DNA from: Candidatus Kaiserbacteria bacterium
GTDB taxonomy: Bacteria; Patescibacteriota; Minisyncoccia; Phycocordibacterales; JABAAK01
Length of the DNA: 18,420 nt
NCBI GenBank assembly: GCA_014238395.1
Contig: JABABE010000078.1
Span: 1 to 18,420 of the forward strand
Direction: 5' to 3'
The position numbers were made by a program, and so were the translations under genes. Below are positions 6,711 to 13,603 of the stretch, in pieces. Below the pieces are notes generated by a model. That model saw only the letters and a list, made by a program, of their open reading frames with translations, had not been told where the DNA came from and made no database searches. The number at the start of each line of letters is the position of its first letter. Positions within the stretch are counted from its first letter, which is position 1.

Positions 6711-8906
6711 ATGCGGTTAAAATCACTTACCTTAAAGGGCTTTAAATCTTTTTCAGAAAAAAAAGATATTATTTTTAATGACAAAATTGTTGCAGTAGTT
6801 GGACCAAACGGATCAGGTAAATCAAACATAACTGAATCATTTCGATTTGTTTTAGGGGAACAGTCTATGAAAATTTTAAGATCTAAAAAAGGTGAAAACT
6901 TAATATATCACGGGCATAAAAACTTGTCATCTCATAATAATGCGAGTGTAAAAATCGTTTTTAACAATAATGATAATTTTTTTTCTACAGTTTCTTTTGA
7001 TGAGCTTGTGTTAGAGCGAACTGTGTATAAGAATGGAGAAAACGAATATAAATTAAATAATACACCAGTAAGATTAAAAGATGTACTTGAAATTTTAGCT
7101 AGTGTAAACATAGGACCCACAGGGCATCATATAATTTCACAAGGAGGCGCTGACAGAATACTAAATTCAAATCCAGAAGAGAGGAAAGAAATGATTGAGG
7201 ATGGACTTGGTTTGAAACATTTGCAATATAAAAAAAATGATAGTGAAAAAAAAATAAAGAAAACATTGGAAAATATAAGCAAAGTCTCTGGACTAATTAG
7301 GGAAGTTAAAATACATCTTTCTTTTTTAGAAAAACAAGTGAGTAAGCACAGACGAGCAGAAAAACTGAAAGAGGAATTAATAAAAGCATACAGATATTAT
7401 TTTGTTGTTCAAAAAACATACATAAATCATTGGACTACTCAATATGATAATAAATATAAGGAGTTGCAAATCTTGGATAATGAGTTCTCATTAAAAATTA
7501 AGGATTCGAGATTAGATAAAAAATTTACAGAAATTATTAATGAGCATAAAGAAAAAAATAATGAAATAGAAAATAAATTATCAGAACTTAGAATCGAAAA
7601 AGATAAAATTTCAAGAGAACTTGGTAGACTTGAAGGTAAAAAAGAGCACAAAAATTCCTTTTTAGATGAGCATGATTTTAGTAATTCGTATATAAAGTCA
7701 GAGGATATATCAAAAGCACATAAAGAAGTGTTTGATATCATAGATTCACACAAAGACACCACTGATGTTGATGAATTTAAAAAATCTTTCATTTTAATTA
7801 AAAATATATTAGCTAATATACTTGAAAAAGAGCCCACAAATGAAAAAGATTTGCAGGAAAAAGATACTGATATTGATAGAGAAATAGAAAAAAAGAATTT
7901 AGAAATTGTGAATATAGAGAAAAAAGAATCAATTCTTCTTGAAGAGCTGAAAGAAATACAAAAATCACAAGATAGTGTAATAGAAAGTACTCAAATCAAG
8001 GAAAAACAAATGCTTGATCTGTTTGCACAAAAAAATAAAAACGATAGAGACTTGAGCGATTGCAATAGAAACAATGATCAAATTAAAAGAGATGTGTTTG
8101 AATATGATCAAGAAAAAAATGAATGTGAGGCTTTAATAGGGCACACTTATGATTCTTTAATATCTGATTCTATTGAAAATGACTTGTTAGGCAGAGAAAA
8201 AATTTTAAGTTTCAAAAAAAATCTTGAAAGGTTAAAAATACGATTAGAAGAAATCGGTGTAGGGTTAGATGAATCTACTTTAGAAGAATACAACAAAACA
8301 AAAGAACGATATGACTTCTTACAAAAAGAAATCTTTGATTTGAAAGAGAGTATAGCCATATTAAAAGATACAATTAGCAGATTGCAAAAGGAAATAGATG
8401 AAAAATTTAAAAAAGGGATATCGTCTATAAACAAAGAGTTTGAAAAATTATTCAATATTTTATTTGGTGGTGGTACTGCATCAATAAAATTGGTAAAAAA
8501 TCAGAAAAAGATTAAGGATGATGAAGACACAGAACAAAAATTTGAAGAAAAAATGGGTATAGACATTGCTATATCTTTGCCACAAAAAAAGGTCAAAGAA
8601 CTTGAGCAATTATCTGGAGGAGAAAGATCGCTTGTTTCCATAGCATTGCTTTTTTCATTATCCCAAATAACCCCACCTGCATTTATGGTTTTAGATGAAA
8701 CTGATGCAGCGTTGGATGAGGCAAACTCAAAGAAGTATGGTGATATGCTTGAGGCTATGTCGAAAAAAACACAGCTTGTAGTGGTTACTCACAATAGAGA
8801 GACAATGTCTCGTGCAAATGTAATCTATGGTTTAAGCATGGATCAAAATGGATCTTCTACACTACTTTCTGTACGTTTCGAAGATGCTGTAAAAATTGCA
8901 AAATAA
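6711..8906 (+). CDS. smc: chromosome segregation SMC-type ATPase, miniature form without recognisable hinge
   Basis: ABC-type chromosome-organising ATPase. N-terminal head: GFKSF, Walker A GPNGSGKS (31-38), FVLGEQSMKILRSKKGE (46-62) and GHHIISQGGADRILNSNPEER (split as 138-147 and 148-158). C-terminal head: signature LSGGERSL (634-641), Walker B FMVLDETDAALDEANS (658-673) and the switch histidine in VVTHN (691-695). Between them are two charged coiled-coil arms, about 170-310 and 385-570. The protein is 731 residues where bacterial SMC is usually about 1150-1200. The middle, about 315-380, is only some 65 residues and lacks the glycine-rich SMC hinge; no CxxC zinc hook is present either. Both heads are complete, so this is not a truncated gene. 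It sits between rnc and a SET gene; scpA and scpB are not in the window. Confidence 0.93.
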   Translation: MRLKSLTLKGFKSFSEKKDIIFNDKIVAVVGPNGSGKSNITESFRFVLGEQSMKILRSKKGENLIYHGHKNLSSHNNASVKIVFNNNDNFFSTVSFDELVLERTVYKNGENEYKLNNTPVRLKDVLEILASVNIGPTGHHIISQGGADRILNSNPEERKEMIEDGLGLKHLQYKKNDSEKKIKKTLENISKVSGLIREVKIHLSFLEKQVSKHRRAEKLKEELIKAYRYYFVVQKTYINHWTTQYDNKYKELQILDNEFSLKIKDSRLDKKFTEIINEHKEKNNEIENKLSELRIEKDKISRELGRLEGKKEHKNSFLDEHDFSNSYIKSEDISKAHKEVFDIIDSHKDTTDVDEFKKSFILIKNILANILEKEPTNEKDLQEKDTDIDREIEKKNLEIVNIEKKESILLEELKEIQKSQDSVIESTQIKEKQMLDLFAQKNKNDRDLSDCNRNNDQIKRDVFEYDQEKNECEALIGHTYDSLISDSIENDLLGREKILSFKKNLERLKIRLEEIGVGLDESTLEEYNKTKERYDFLQKEIFDLKESIAILKDTISRLQKEIDEKFKKGISSINKEFEKLFNILFGGGTASIKLVKNQKKIKDDEDTEQKFEEKMGIDIAISLPQKKVKELEQLSGGERSLVSIALLFSLSQITPPAFMVLDETDAALDEANSKKYGDMLEAMSKKTQLVVVTHNRETMSRANVIYGLSMDQNGSSTLLSVRFEDAVKIAK

Positions 8907-8910
8907 AAGA

Positions 8911-9324
8911 ATGAAAAAACATAGAAAAGAAAAGTATTCACTAGATGTAAAAAGAGGGTCTTCAGGTTTAGGGCTTTTTGCAGCAGAAGATATTAAAAAA
9001 GGATCTTTTGTAATTGAATATTATGGTCCACTGATAACAACAGAAAAATCTTCTTATGTTGGTGGAAAATATTTGTTTGAAGTAAATAGCAATTGGGTCA
9101 TAAATGGATCTCCTAGATATAATATAGCAAGATATATTAATCATTCTTGTATTCCAAATTGCGAAACAGATATAAAAGGCAAAAGAGTATATATATCTGC
9201 AATAAGAAACATTCAAAAAGGAATAGAACTCTCTTATGACTATGGAAAAGAATATTTTGATGAATACATAAAAAATGTGTGTAGGTGTCCAAGATGTACA
9301 AAAAAAAAGAAAAATAACCTTTAA
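8911..9324 (+). CDS. SET-domain protein lysine methyltransferase
   Basis: A compact 137-residue SET domain, the S-adenosylmethionine-dependent lysine methyltransferase fold. It shows motif I RGSSGLGLFAAEDIKKG (15-31) with VIEYYG, then RYINHSCIPNCE (74-85), and ELSYDYG (106-112) with the catalytic-type tyrosine. A C-terminal CRCPRC (124-129) together with the cysteine of NHSC (C80) resembles the post-SET zinc cluster. The full domain is present with almost nothing else, so substrate choice must lie within it or in a partner. I chose the ATG at 8911, 4 nt after the smc stop; a TTG at 8896 overlapping smc is less likely. Coupling to smc suggests a chromosome-associated or ribosomal protein target, which is inference only. 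Confidence 0.92.
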   Translation: MKKHRKEKYSLDVKRGSSGLGLFAAEDIKKGSFVIEYYGPLITTEKSSYVGGKYLFEVNSNWVINGSPRYNIARYINHSCIPNCETDIKGKRVYISAIRNIQKGIELSYDYGKEYFDEYIKNVCRCPRCTKKKKNNL

Positions 9325-9339
9325 TCTAAATAATAAAAT

Positions 9340-9618
9340 TTATTTATAGATCGACACACCCTCCGATTGAAGCTTTTTTAGTTTACTAAAAGTACCACCG
9401 TTATTAAATTCTCCAGCAGTGTTGTTAGATTTTATTACTCGGTGGCATGGTATGTTTTTCTCTTTATTTTTTCTCATAATACTACCCACTGCTCTATATG
9501 CTAGGGGTTTCCCTGATTTTTCTGCAACTTGCTTGTATGACAAAGTAGATCCCTTTTTTATATTAGAGACTACAAATAATACTTTTTCCTTAAAGCCTTT
9601 TATCTTTTTAATATTCAT
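9340..9618 (-). CDS. O6-alkylguanine-DNA alkyltransferase-like protein, DNA-binding domain only
   Basis: 92 residues covering just the C-terminal, DNA-binding domain of the MGMT/Ogt family. It has YRAVGSIMRKN (41-51), with the conserved arginine of the ARAVG motif, then the active-site motif IPCHRVI (56-62) with the acceptor cysteine C58, and a C-terminal KLKKLQSEGV block. Because the cysteine is kept, this may be a real suicide alkyltransferase rather than an alkyltransferase-like (ATL) protein in which it is replaced. The N-terminal ribonuclease-H-like domain of Ada/Ogt is absent. It converges on the SET gene with a 15-nt gap and is divergent from the small gene at 9640, sharing a promoter core with it. 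TATAAT on the minus strand ends 7 nt before its ATG, so the message should be leaderless. Confidence 0.9.
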   Translation of the reverse strand: MNIKKIKGFKEKVLFVVSNIKKGSTLSYKQVAEKSGKPLAYRAVGSIMRKNKEKNIPCHRVIKSNNTAGEFNNGGTFSKLKKLQSEGVSIYK

Positions 9619-9625
9619 TATATGT

Positions 9626-9631
9626 ATTATA
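9626..9631 (-). promoter_or_regulatory. -10 element of the MGMT-like gene
   Basis: TATAAT on the minus strand, 7 nt before the ATG whose first base is 9618. It overlaps four bases of the plus-strand -10 element of the divergent gene, inside the palindrome TATTATAATA at 9625-9634. No clear -35 box. Confidence 0.6.
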
Positions 9632-9633
9632 AT
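9628..9633 (+). promoter_or_regulatory. -10 element of the small gene at 9640
   Basis: TATAAT on the plus strand, 6 nt (ATTTAT) before the ATG at 9640. It shares bases with the minus-strand -10 element. This spacing is also why 9640, not the in-frame ATG at 9622 that lies upstream of the box, is taken as the start codon. Confidence 0.6.
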
Positions 9634-9639
9634 ATTTAT

Positions 9640-9870
9640 ATGGGATTAAAAGATTTTTTAATAAAAAAACAATTGGAAAAACAGTTAAAAAATCTTCCAG
9701 AAAATCAAAAAAAAGTAATTATGAAGATGGTTGATGAAAACCCAGATTTTTTTAAAAAAATTAATAATGAAATTAATGAAAATGTTAAAAATGGGCAAGA
9801 TAAAATGCTTGCATCTGTTTCTGTAATGAAAAAATATCAATCACAAATTCAAAAAATGATGCAACAATAA
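9640..9870 (+). CDS. small charged helical protein of unknown function
   Basis: I do not recognise this 76-residue protein. It is rich in lysine, asparagine and glutamine, has no cysteine or membrane segment, and looks mostly helical, with KKQLEKQLKNLPENQKK (9-25) followed by MVDENPDFFKKINNEI. A short helical-bundle or adaptor-like protein would fit, but nothing in the sequence names a function. An ATG at 9622 would add six residues, but it lies upstream of the -10 box, so 9640 is preferred. The stop is one base before the next gene, a membrane protein, so the two are almost certainly co-transcribed and may work together. Confidence 0.7.
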   Translation: MGLKDFLIKKQLEKQLKNLPENQKKVIMKMVDENPDFFKKINNEINENVKNGQDKMLASVSVMKKYQSQIQKMMQQ

Positions 9871-9871
9871 T

Positions 9872-10399
9872 ATGGATTTAATAACATCAATTATAGAAAA
9901 CTTTGCTGTTACCTTACTAGGTGGTGTTTCTGTTGTAGCGATTGTGTTTTATTTTTACTTTATTTTACATCCAGAAGACGCTGGGTGTGCGAAAATGCAA
10001 GGTTTGATATATAAACTTTTGAGAATTGGTATGTTCATAGTTTTTGCTATAGCGATTTTTAATTTAATACTTTATTTATATGACAACAATATTGAAAATT
10101 CACTAGAATTTGTCATAAAATCTTTCACAGTGTTGGTTGTGTTTGTTAGCTCGATTTTATTATCAAAACACATTATAGACAAAAAATTTATTGTTCCTAT
10201 AATAGTCGGATGTTGGCAGTTTTTGGCGTTATTCCATTTTTATGTAAATGTAATTTTAGTGGGAGCAATAGACACTTCTATTTTCGTAAAATCTATTTTA
10301 TCAATGATAGCAGTGATTGCAATATCATTTGGAGTATTCTTTTCTATTACGTATGTTATATCTAGATCACAAAAAAATAATACTAAAAGTCTAAAATGA
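9872..10399 (+). CDS. five-helix integral membrane protein of unknown function
   Basis: 175 residues with five strongly hydrophobic segments at about 10-33, 46-69, 80-98, 107-126 and 136-163, and a short basic tail (SQKNNTKSLK). There are no charged catalytic motifs, no signal-peptide cleavage site and no family I can name. The loop between helices 1 and 2 (HPEDAGCAKMQG) is the only notable hydrophilic patch near the N-terminus. By the positive-inside rule the lysine/arginine-rich C-terminus is probably cytoplasmic. The stop codon overlaps the next start (ATGA at 10396), so translation is likely coupled to the flavodoxin-fold gene. A membrane partner for that reductase is a guess from position only. 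Confidence 0.75.
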   Translation: MDLITSIIENFAVTLLGGVSVVAIVFYFYFILHPEDAGCAKMQGLIYKLLRIGMFIVFAIAIFNLILYLYDNNIENSLEFVIKSFTVLVVFVSSILLSKHIIDKKFIVPIIVGCWQFLALFHFYVNVILVGAIDTSIFVKSILSMIAVIAISFGVFFSITYVISRSQKNNTKSLK

Positions 10400-11013
10400 T
10401 TATTAGAAGAAACAAAAAACCTAAAAAAATATTTGTATTTTACGGAGACCCAAATATAAAATCATCCACATCAATGATTTTAGACTCTTACTTAGATGGA
10501 ATAAAAAAAACAGGTATTCATACTGTGCGTGTAACAAAACTTTCAGAGATGGATTTTAATCCTGTACTTGAATGCGGGTATCATAAAATACAAGAACTTG
10601 AGCAGGATTTGGTAAAATTTCAAGATAATATAAAATGGGCAGACACACTGGTTTTTATATATCCAAATTGGTGGTGTGCTATGCCAGCAAAAATGAAAGG
10701 AATATTTGACAGATCTTTTCTTCCAGGGTTTGCTTTTAAGTTCAAAAAAGATTCTGATGGAAATAGAACAACAACGTTAGTCCCGATGCTTAAAGGAAAG
10801 TTGGCACATATTTTTATTTGGTGTGGCTCTTATTCACCGTCAGAAACAAAAAGAAAAATGGGAGATTATTCAAACGAACTTGCTCGTGGTATTTTAAACT
10901 TTTCAGGTGTTTCTCCTGTGCGTGTAGATTCTTTTGGACCAAGTTCTTCATCGGATAAAAAGAAAGAAAAATGGAGCAAGAAAATTAAAAAATTCGGATC
11001 ACTTGGAATATAA
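10396..11013 (+). CDS. flavodoxin-fold NAD(P)H:quinone oxidoreductase family protein
   Basis: A 205-residue member of the Flavodoxin_2 / NAD(P)H dehydrogenase (quinone) family, FMN- or FAD-dependent two-electron reductases acting on quinones or similar electrophiles. The first strand and phosphate loop region is KKIFVFYGDPNIKSSTSM (10-27). The core family motif is FIYPNWWCAMPAKMKGIFDR (87-106), then FLPGFAFKF (108-116), matching the usual YPLWW..MPA.LKG..DR.F.PGFAF pattern. LKGKLAHIFIWCGS (132-145) is the following strand that normally lines the flavin. The protein is near full length for the family. The start overlaps the membrane-protein stop and ychF follows after 3 nt, so it lies in an operon. 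The exact electron acceptor cannot be read from sequence. Confidence 0.88.
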   Translation: MIIRRNKKPKKIFVFYGDPNIKSSTSMILDSYLDGIKKTGIHTVRVTKLSEMDFNPVLECGYHKIQELEQDLVKFQDNIKWADTLVFIYPNWWCAMPAKMKGIFDRSFLPGFAFKFKKDSDGNRTTTLVPMLKGKLAHIFIWCGSYSPSETKRKMGDYSNELARGILNFSGVSPVRVDSFGPSSSSDKKKEKWSKKIKKFGSLGI

Positions 11014-11016
11014 ATT

Positions 11017-12105
11017 ATGTCTTTGTCTATTGGCATAGTTGGTTTACCAAATGCTGGAAAGAGCACTCTTTTTAATACTCTTACAAATCATTCTGTTCCT
11101 ATGGAAAATTATCCATTCTGTACAATTGATCCTTCTGTAGGTGTGGTATCTGTGCCAGACTCTCGCCTAGAGAAGTTATCAAAATTTTCTAATTCAAAAA
11201 AAACAATAAACGCAACGGTATCTTTTGTAGATATTGCAGGGCTTGTGTCAGGTGCCTCTTTAGGAGAAGGGCTAGGAAACGAATTTTTATCACACATCAA
11301 AAGTACAAATGCGATAGCGCAAGTAATACGTGTTTTTGATTCAAAAGATATAATCCATACAGAAGGAAGTGTGTCTCCATTAAGAGATTTGGACATAATT
11401 AGCACAGAATTATCATTATCTGATTTGTATATAATAGAAAAATATTTATCAAAAATAGAAAAGGAGTGTAAAAAAGGTGACAAAGAAGCACTTTTTGAAA
11501 AAGAAGTACTTACGAAAGCAAAAAAGAATCTGGAAGAGAATACAAAATTAACAGAAGATAAGTATGAAAAAAATGAAGCGTTTGTTTTTAATAAATTAGG
11601 TCTAATAAGCAGCAAGCCATTCTTATATGTTTTAAATATATCGGCTTCAGAAAAAAAAGATCCGCAAAATAAAGATGAATATGAAAAAATAATTAAATAT
11701 CTCAAAGATAAGAATTTAGATTATATAGAGCTTGATGCAAAAACAGAGCATGAAATAAAAGACGAAACCGATTCTGCAGAACTTAGAAAAACTTTTGAAA
11801 TGGATGCTTTTGGGGTAGAAGTTTTTATACAAAAAGCATATAAAATGTTAGAACTCATAACATTTTTTACAACAGGAGAAGAGGAGACTCGCGCGTGGAC
11901 TATCAGAAAAAATACAAACATAAAAGATGCTGGCTCGGCAATACACGAAGATTTTAAAACCAATTTCAAAAAAGCTGATGTAATAACTACCAATGATTTA
12001 CTAAAACAAAAATCTTACTCAGAGGCAAGAGATTTGGGTTTATTAAGAACAGAGGGGAAAAATTATATTGTTTCAGATGGTGATGTAATAGTATTTAAAA
12101 TTTAA
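11017..12105 (+). CDS. ychF: ribosome-associated Obg-family ATPase YchF
   Basis: Universally conserved Obg-family P-loop protein, known from E. coli and human homologues to favour ATP over GTP and to associate with ribosomes. 362 residues is the standard length. G1 is GLPNAGKST (9-17), G3 is DIAGLVSGASLGEGLGNEF (72-90), a coiled-coil insertion spans about 135-185, and the C-terminal TGS domain is about 279-362 (FFTTGEEETRAWTI, AGSAIHEDF, IVSDGDVIVF). The G4-equivalent motif is NISA (207-210), where the family usually has N-x-x-E (NVNE in E. coli); a glutamate occurs two residues later. It sits 3 nt after the reductase gene and 24 nt before pyk. Confidence 0.97.
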   Translation: MSLSIGIVGLPNAGKSTLFNTLTNHSVPMENYPFCTIDPSVGVVSVPDSRLEKLSKFSNSKKTINATVSFVDIAGLVSGASLGEGLGNEFLSHIKSTNAIAQVIRVFDSKDIIHTEGSVSPLRDLDIISTELSLSDLYIIEKYLSKIEKECKKGDKEALFEKEVLTKAKKNLEENTKLTEDKYEKNEAFVFNKLGLISSKPFLYVLNISASEKKDPQNKDEYEKIIKYLKDKNLDYIELDAKTEHEIKDETDSAELRKTFEMDAFGVEVFIQKAYKMLELITFFTTGEEETRAWTIRKNTNIKDAGSAIHEDFKTNFKKADVITTNDLLKQKSYSEARDLGLLRTEGKNYIVSDGDVIVFKI

Positions 12106-12129
12106 TATGTTATTATCTAGCAAACACAA

Positions 12130-13566
12130 ATGAAAAAATCACCATTTTCAAAGACAAAAATCATAGCGACATTAGGACCGTCTACTATAGATATAAAAGT
12201 AATGGAAAAATTAATACTTTCCGGAGTTGATATTTTTAGAGTAAATTTTTCACATATAGATGATGAAAAAATCATCAAAAAGATAATTTTAAATTTGGAA
12301 ACACTCAATAAAAAACATGATCATAATATCGCTTTATTAGGCGATTTACAGGGACCAAAATTAAGAATAGGCAAGGTTTTAGAAGGTACAACTCTTGCAA
12401 ATGGTAAAACAATAATTGTAACTTCCGAAGCAATTATATCAAATGACAAAATTGTATCTGTATTATATAAGGATTTATATAAAGACTTAAAACCAAAACA
12501 ACGAATACTAATTGACGATGGAAATATTGTTTTGGAGGTTATAAAAAAAAGAAAAGATAAAACACTTGAGTGTATGGTAGTTTATGGTGGTAAATTAAAA
12601 TCAAATAAAGGTTTCAACCTACCAAATACCACTACATCACTGGATGCATTGACAGGAAAAGACAAAGAGGATTTAAAAATGATTATTAAATACGATTTTG
12701 ATTTTGTTGCACTTTCGTTTGTAAGATCTGTAAACGATATATCTCATTTAAAATCAATTTTAAAAAAACACAAGTCAGACCTTTTGATAGTATCAAAAAT
12801 AGAAAAACCAGAAGCTTTAAATAATATAGATGAAATTGTTGATGAATCTGATGTGTTGATGATAGCCAGAGGAGATTTAGGTGTAGAAATACCATTTCAA
12901 AAAGTACCAGTATTTCAAAAGCAATTAATAAAAAAAGCCAGAGCCAAACAAAAGCCGATCATTGTCGCTACCCAAGTGATGGAAAGTATGATTGTAAATC
13001 AAACGCCCACAAGAGCGGAAATTAATGATGCTGCTTCGGCTGTGTTTGATATGGCAGACGCCATTATGCTTTCCGGCGAAACCGCTGTTGGAAAATATCC
13101 AGTTAGGGTGGTGGAAACTTTACAAAAGATTATAACTTATGTTGAAAACAACGATGAATCAAAATATAAAATACCTTTTGTTGTCGGTAATAAAAATGAA
13201 GTCATATCAAATCTAATAGGATACCATGCAACATCTCTTTCAAATGAAGCTGGAGCAAAAGGAATAATTTTATTTACAGGATCTGGAAATTCAGTTCGCT
13301 TTATTTCTTCAACTAGACCAGAATCAAATATCTTTGTTTTTTCTACAAATAATAAAACAGTAAAACAGCTGAATATATGTTGGGGTGCAAAAGTTTTTTT
13401 ATGTGAAAAAAGAATGAAGACTTTACCAGAAGCAATTGAATTTGCCTCAAAAATTTTAAAAAAGAAAAAATTTATAAAAATTAATGATTTAATAATAAGT
13501 ATGATAGGTGTACCAATAGAAGATTGTGCTAAAACTAACACGATTACACTGAGCAAGGTTAAATAA
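12130..13566 (+). CDS. pyk: pyruvate kinase
   Basis: Last step of glycolysis: phosphoenolpyruvate plus ADP to pyruvate plus ATP. 478 residues, a normal length. Visible motifs: TKIIATLGPST (9-19), RVNFSH (37-42), GDLQGPKLRIG (71-81), the active-site signature IVSKIEKPEAL (220-230) with catalytic K223, RGDLGVEIP (247-255), and TQVMESMI with TPTRAEINDAASA (281-304), AIMLSGETAVGKYP (311-324). The B-domain cap lies about 82-168 and the C-terminal regulatory domain about 345-478. For a reduced-genome organism this suggests substrate-level ATP formation from sugars. A TATTAT at 12111-12116, 13 nt upstream, could give its own message with a leader of a few bases, but no -35 is seen. No Shine-Dalgarno is present. 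Confidence 0.98.
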   Translation: MKKSPFSKTKIIATLGPSTIDIKVMEKLILSGVDIFRVNFSHIDDEKIIKKIILNLETLNKKHDHNIALLGDLQGPKLRIGKVLEGTTLANGKTIIVTSEAIISNDKIVSVLYKDLYKDLKPKQRILIDDGNIVLEVIKKRKDKTLECMVVYGGKLKSNKGFNLPNTTTSLDALTGKDKEDLKMIIKYDFDFVALSFVRSVNDISHLKSILKKHKSDLLIVSKIEKPEALNNIDEIVDESDVLMIARGDLGVEIPFQKVPVFQKQLIKKARAKQKPIIVATQVMESMIVNQTPTRAEINDAASAVFDMADAIMLSGETAVGKYPVRVVETLQKIITYVENNDESKYKIPFVVGNKNEVISNLIGYHATSLSNEAGAKGIILFTGSGNSVRFISSTRPESNIFVFSTNNKTVKQLNICWGAKVFLCEKRMKTLPEAIEFASKILKKKKFIKINDLIISMIGVPIEDCAKTNTITLSKVK

Positions 13567-13567
13567 C

Positions 13568-13596
13568 TTCACATTTCTGTTTTTTTATTATATAAT
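13568..13596 (+). promoter_or_regulatory. strong sigma-70-type promoter, leaderless, for the sigma4/HARE-HTH gene
   Basis: TTCACA at 13568-13573 (one mismatch to TTGACA), an exact 17-bp spacer containing a T-run, and a perfect TATAAT at 13591-13596. Seven bases (ATAAGGT) separate it from the ATG at 13604. The best-matching promoter in the window, it directly abuts the pyk stop codon. Confidence 0.75.
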
Positions 13597-13603
13597 ATAA
13601 GGT

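Noticed and set aside
7020..8400. Rad50-type zinc hook in the SMC coiled coil
   Set aside because: The arms contain only isolated cysteines (C451, C472) and no CxxC.
8896..8910. TTG at 8896 as the SET gene start, overlapping smc
   Set aside because: The ATG at 8911 follows smc by 4 nt and already gives the complete SET domain.
9327..9346. AT-only inverted repeat TAAATAA / TTATTTA between the convergent SET and MGMT-like genes, as a bidirectional terminator
   Set aside because: Seven A-T pairs with a 6-nt loop would be very weak, and such repeats are expected by chance in this base composition.
9622..9639. ATG at 9622 as the start of the small charged protein
   Set aside because: It lies upstream of the -10 box that best explains transcription of the gene.
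10397..10399. TGA recoded as glycine, as in some CPR groups
   Set aside because: TGA ends two genes exactly where the next start overlaps, and all recognised proteins are full length without internal TGA.
13581..13590. T-run after pyk as an intrinsic terminator
   Set aside because: There is no stem before it, and it lies inside the 17-bp spacer of the next gene's promoter.
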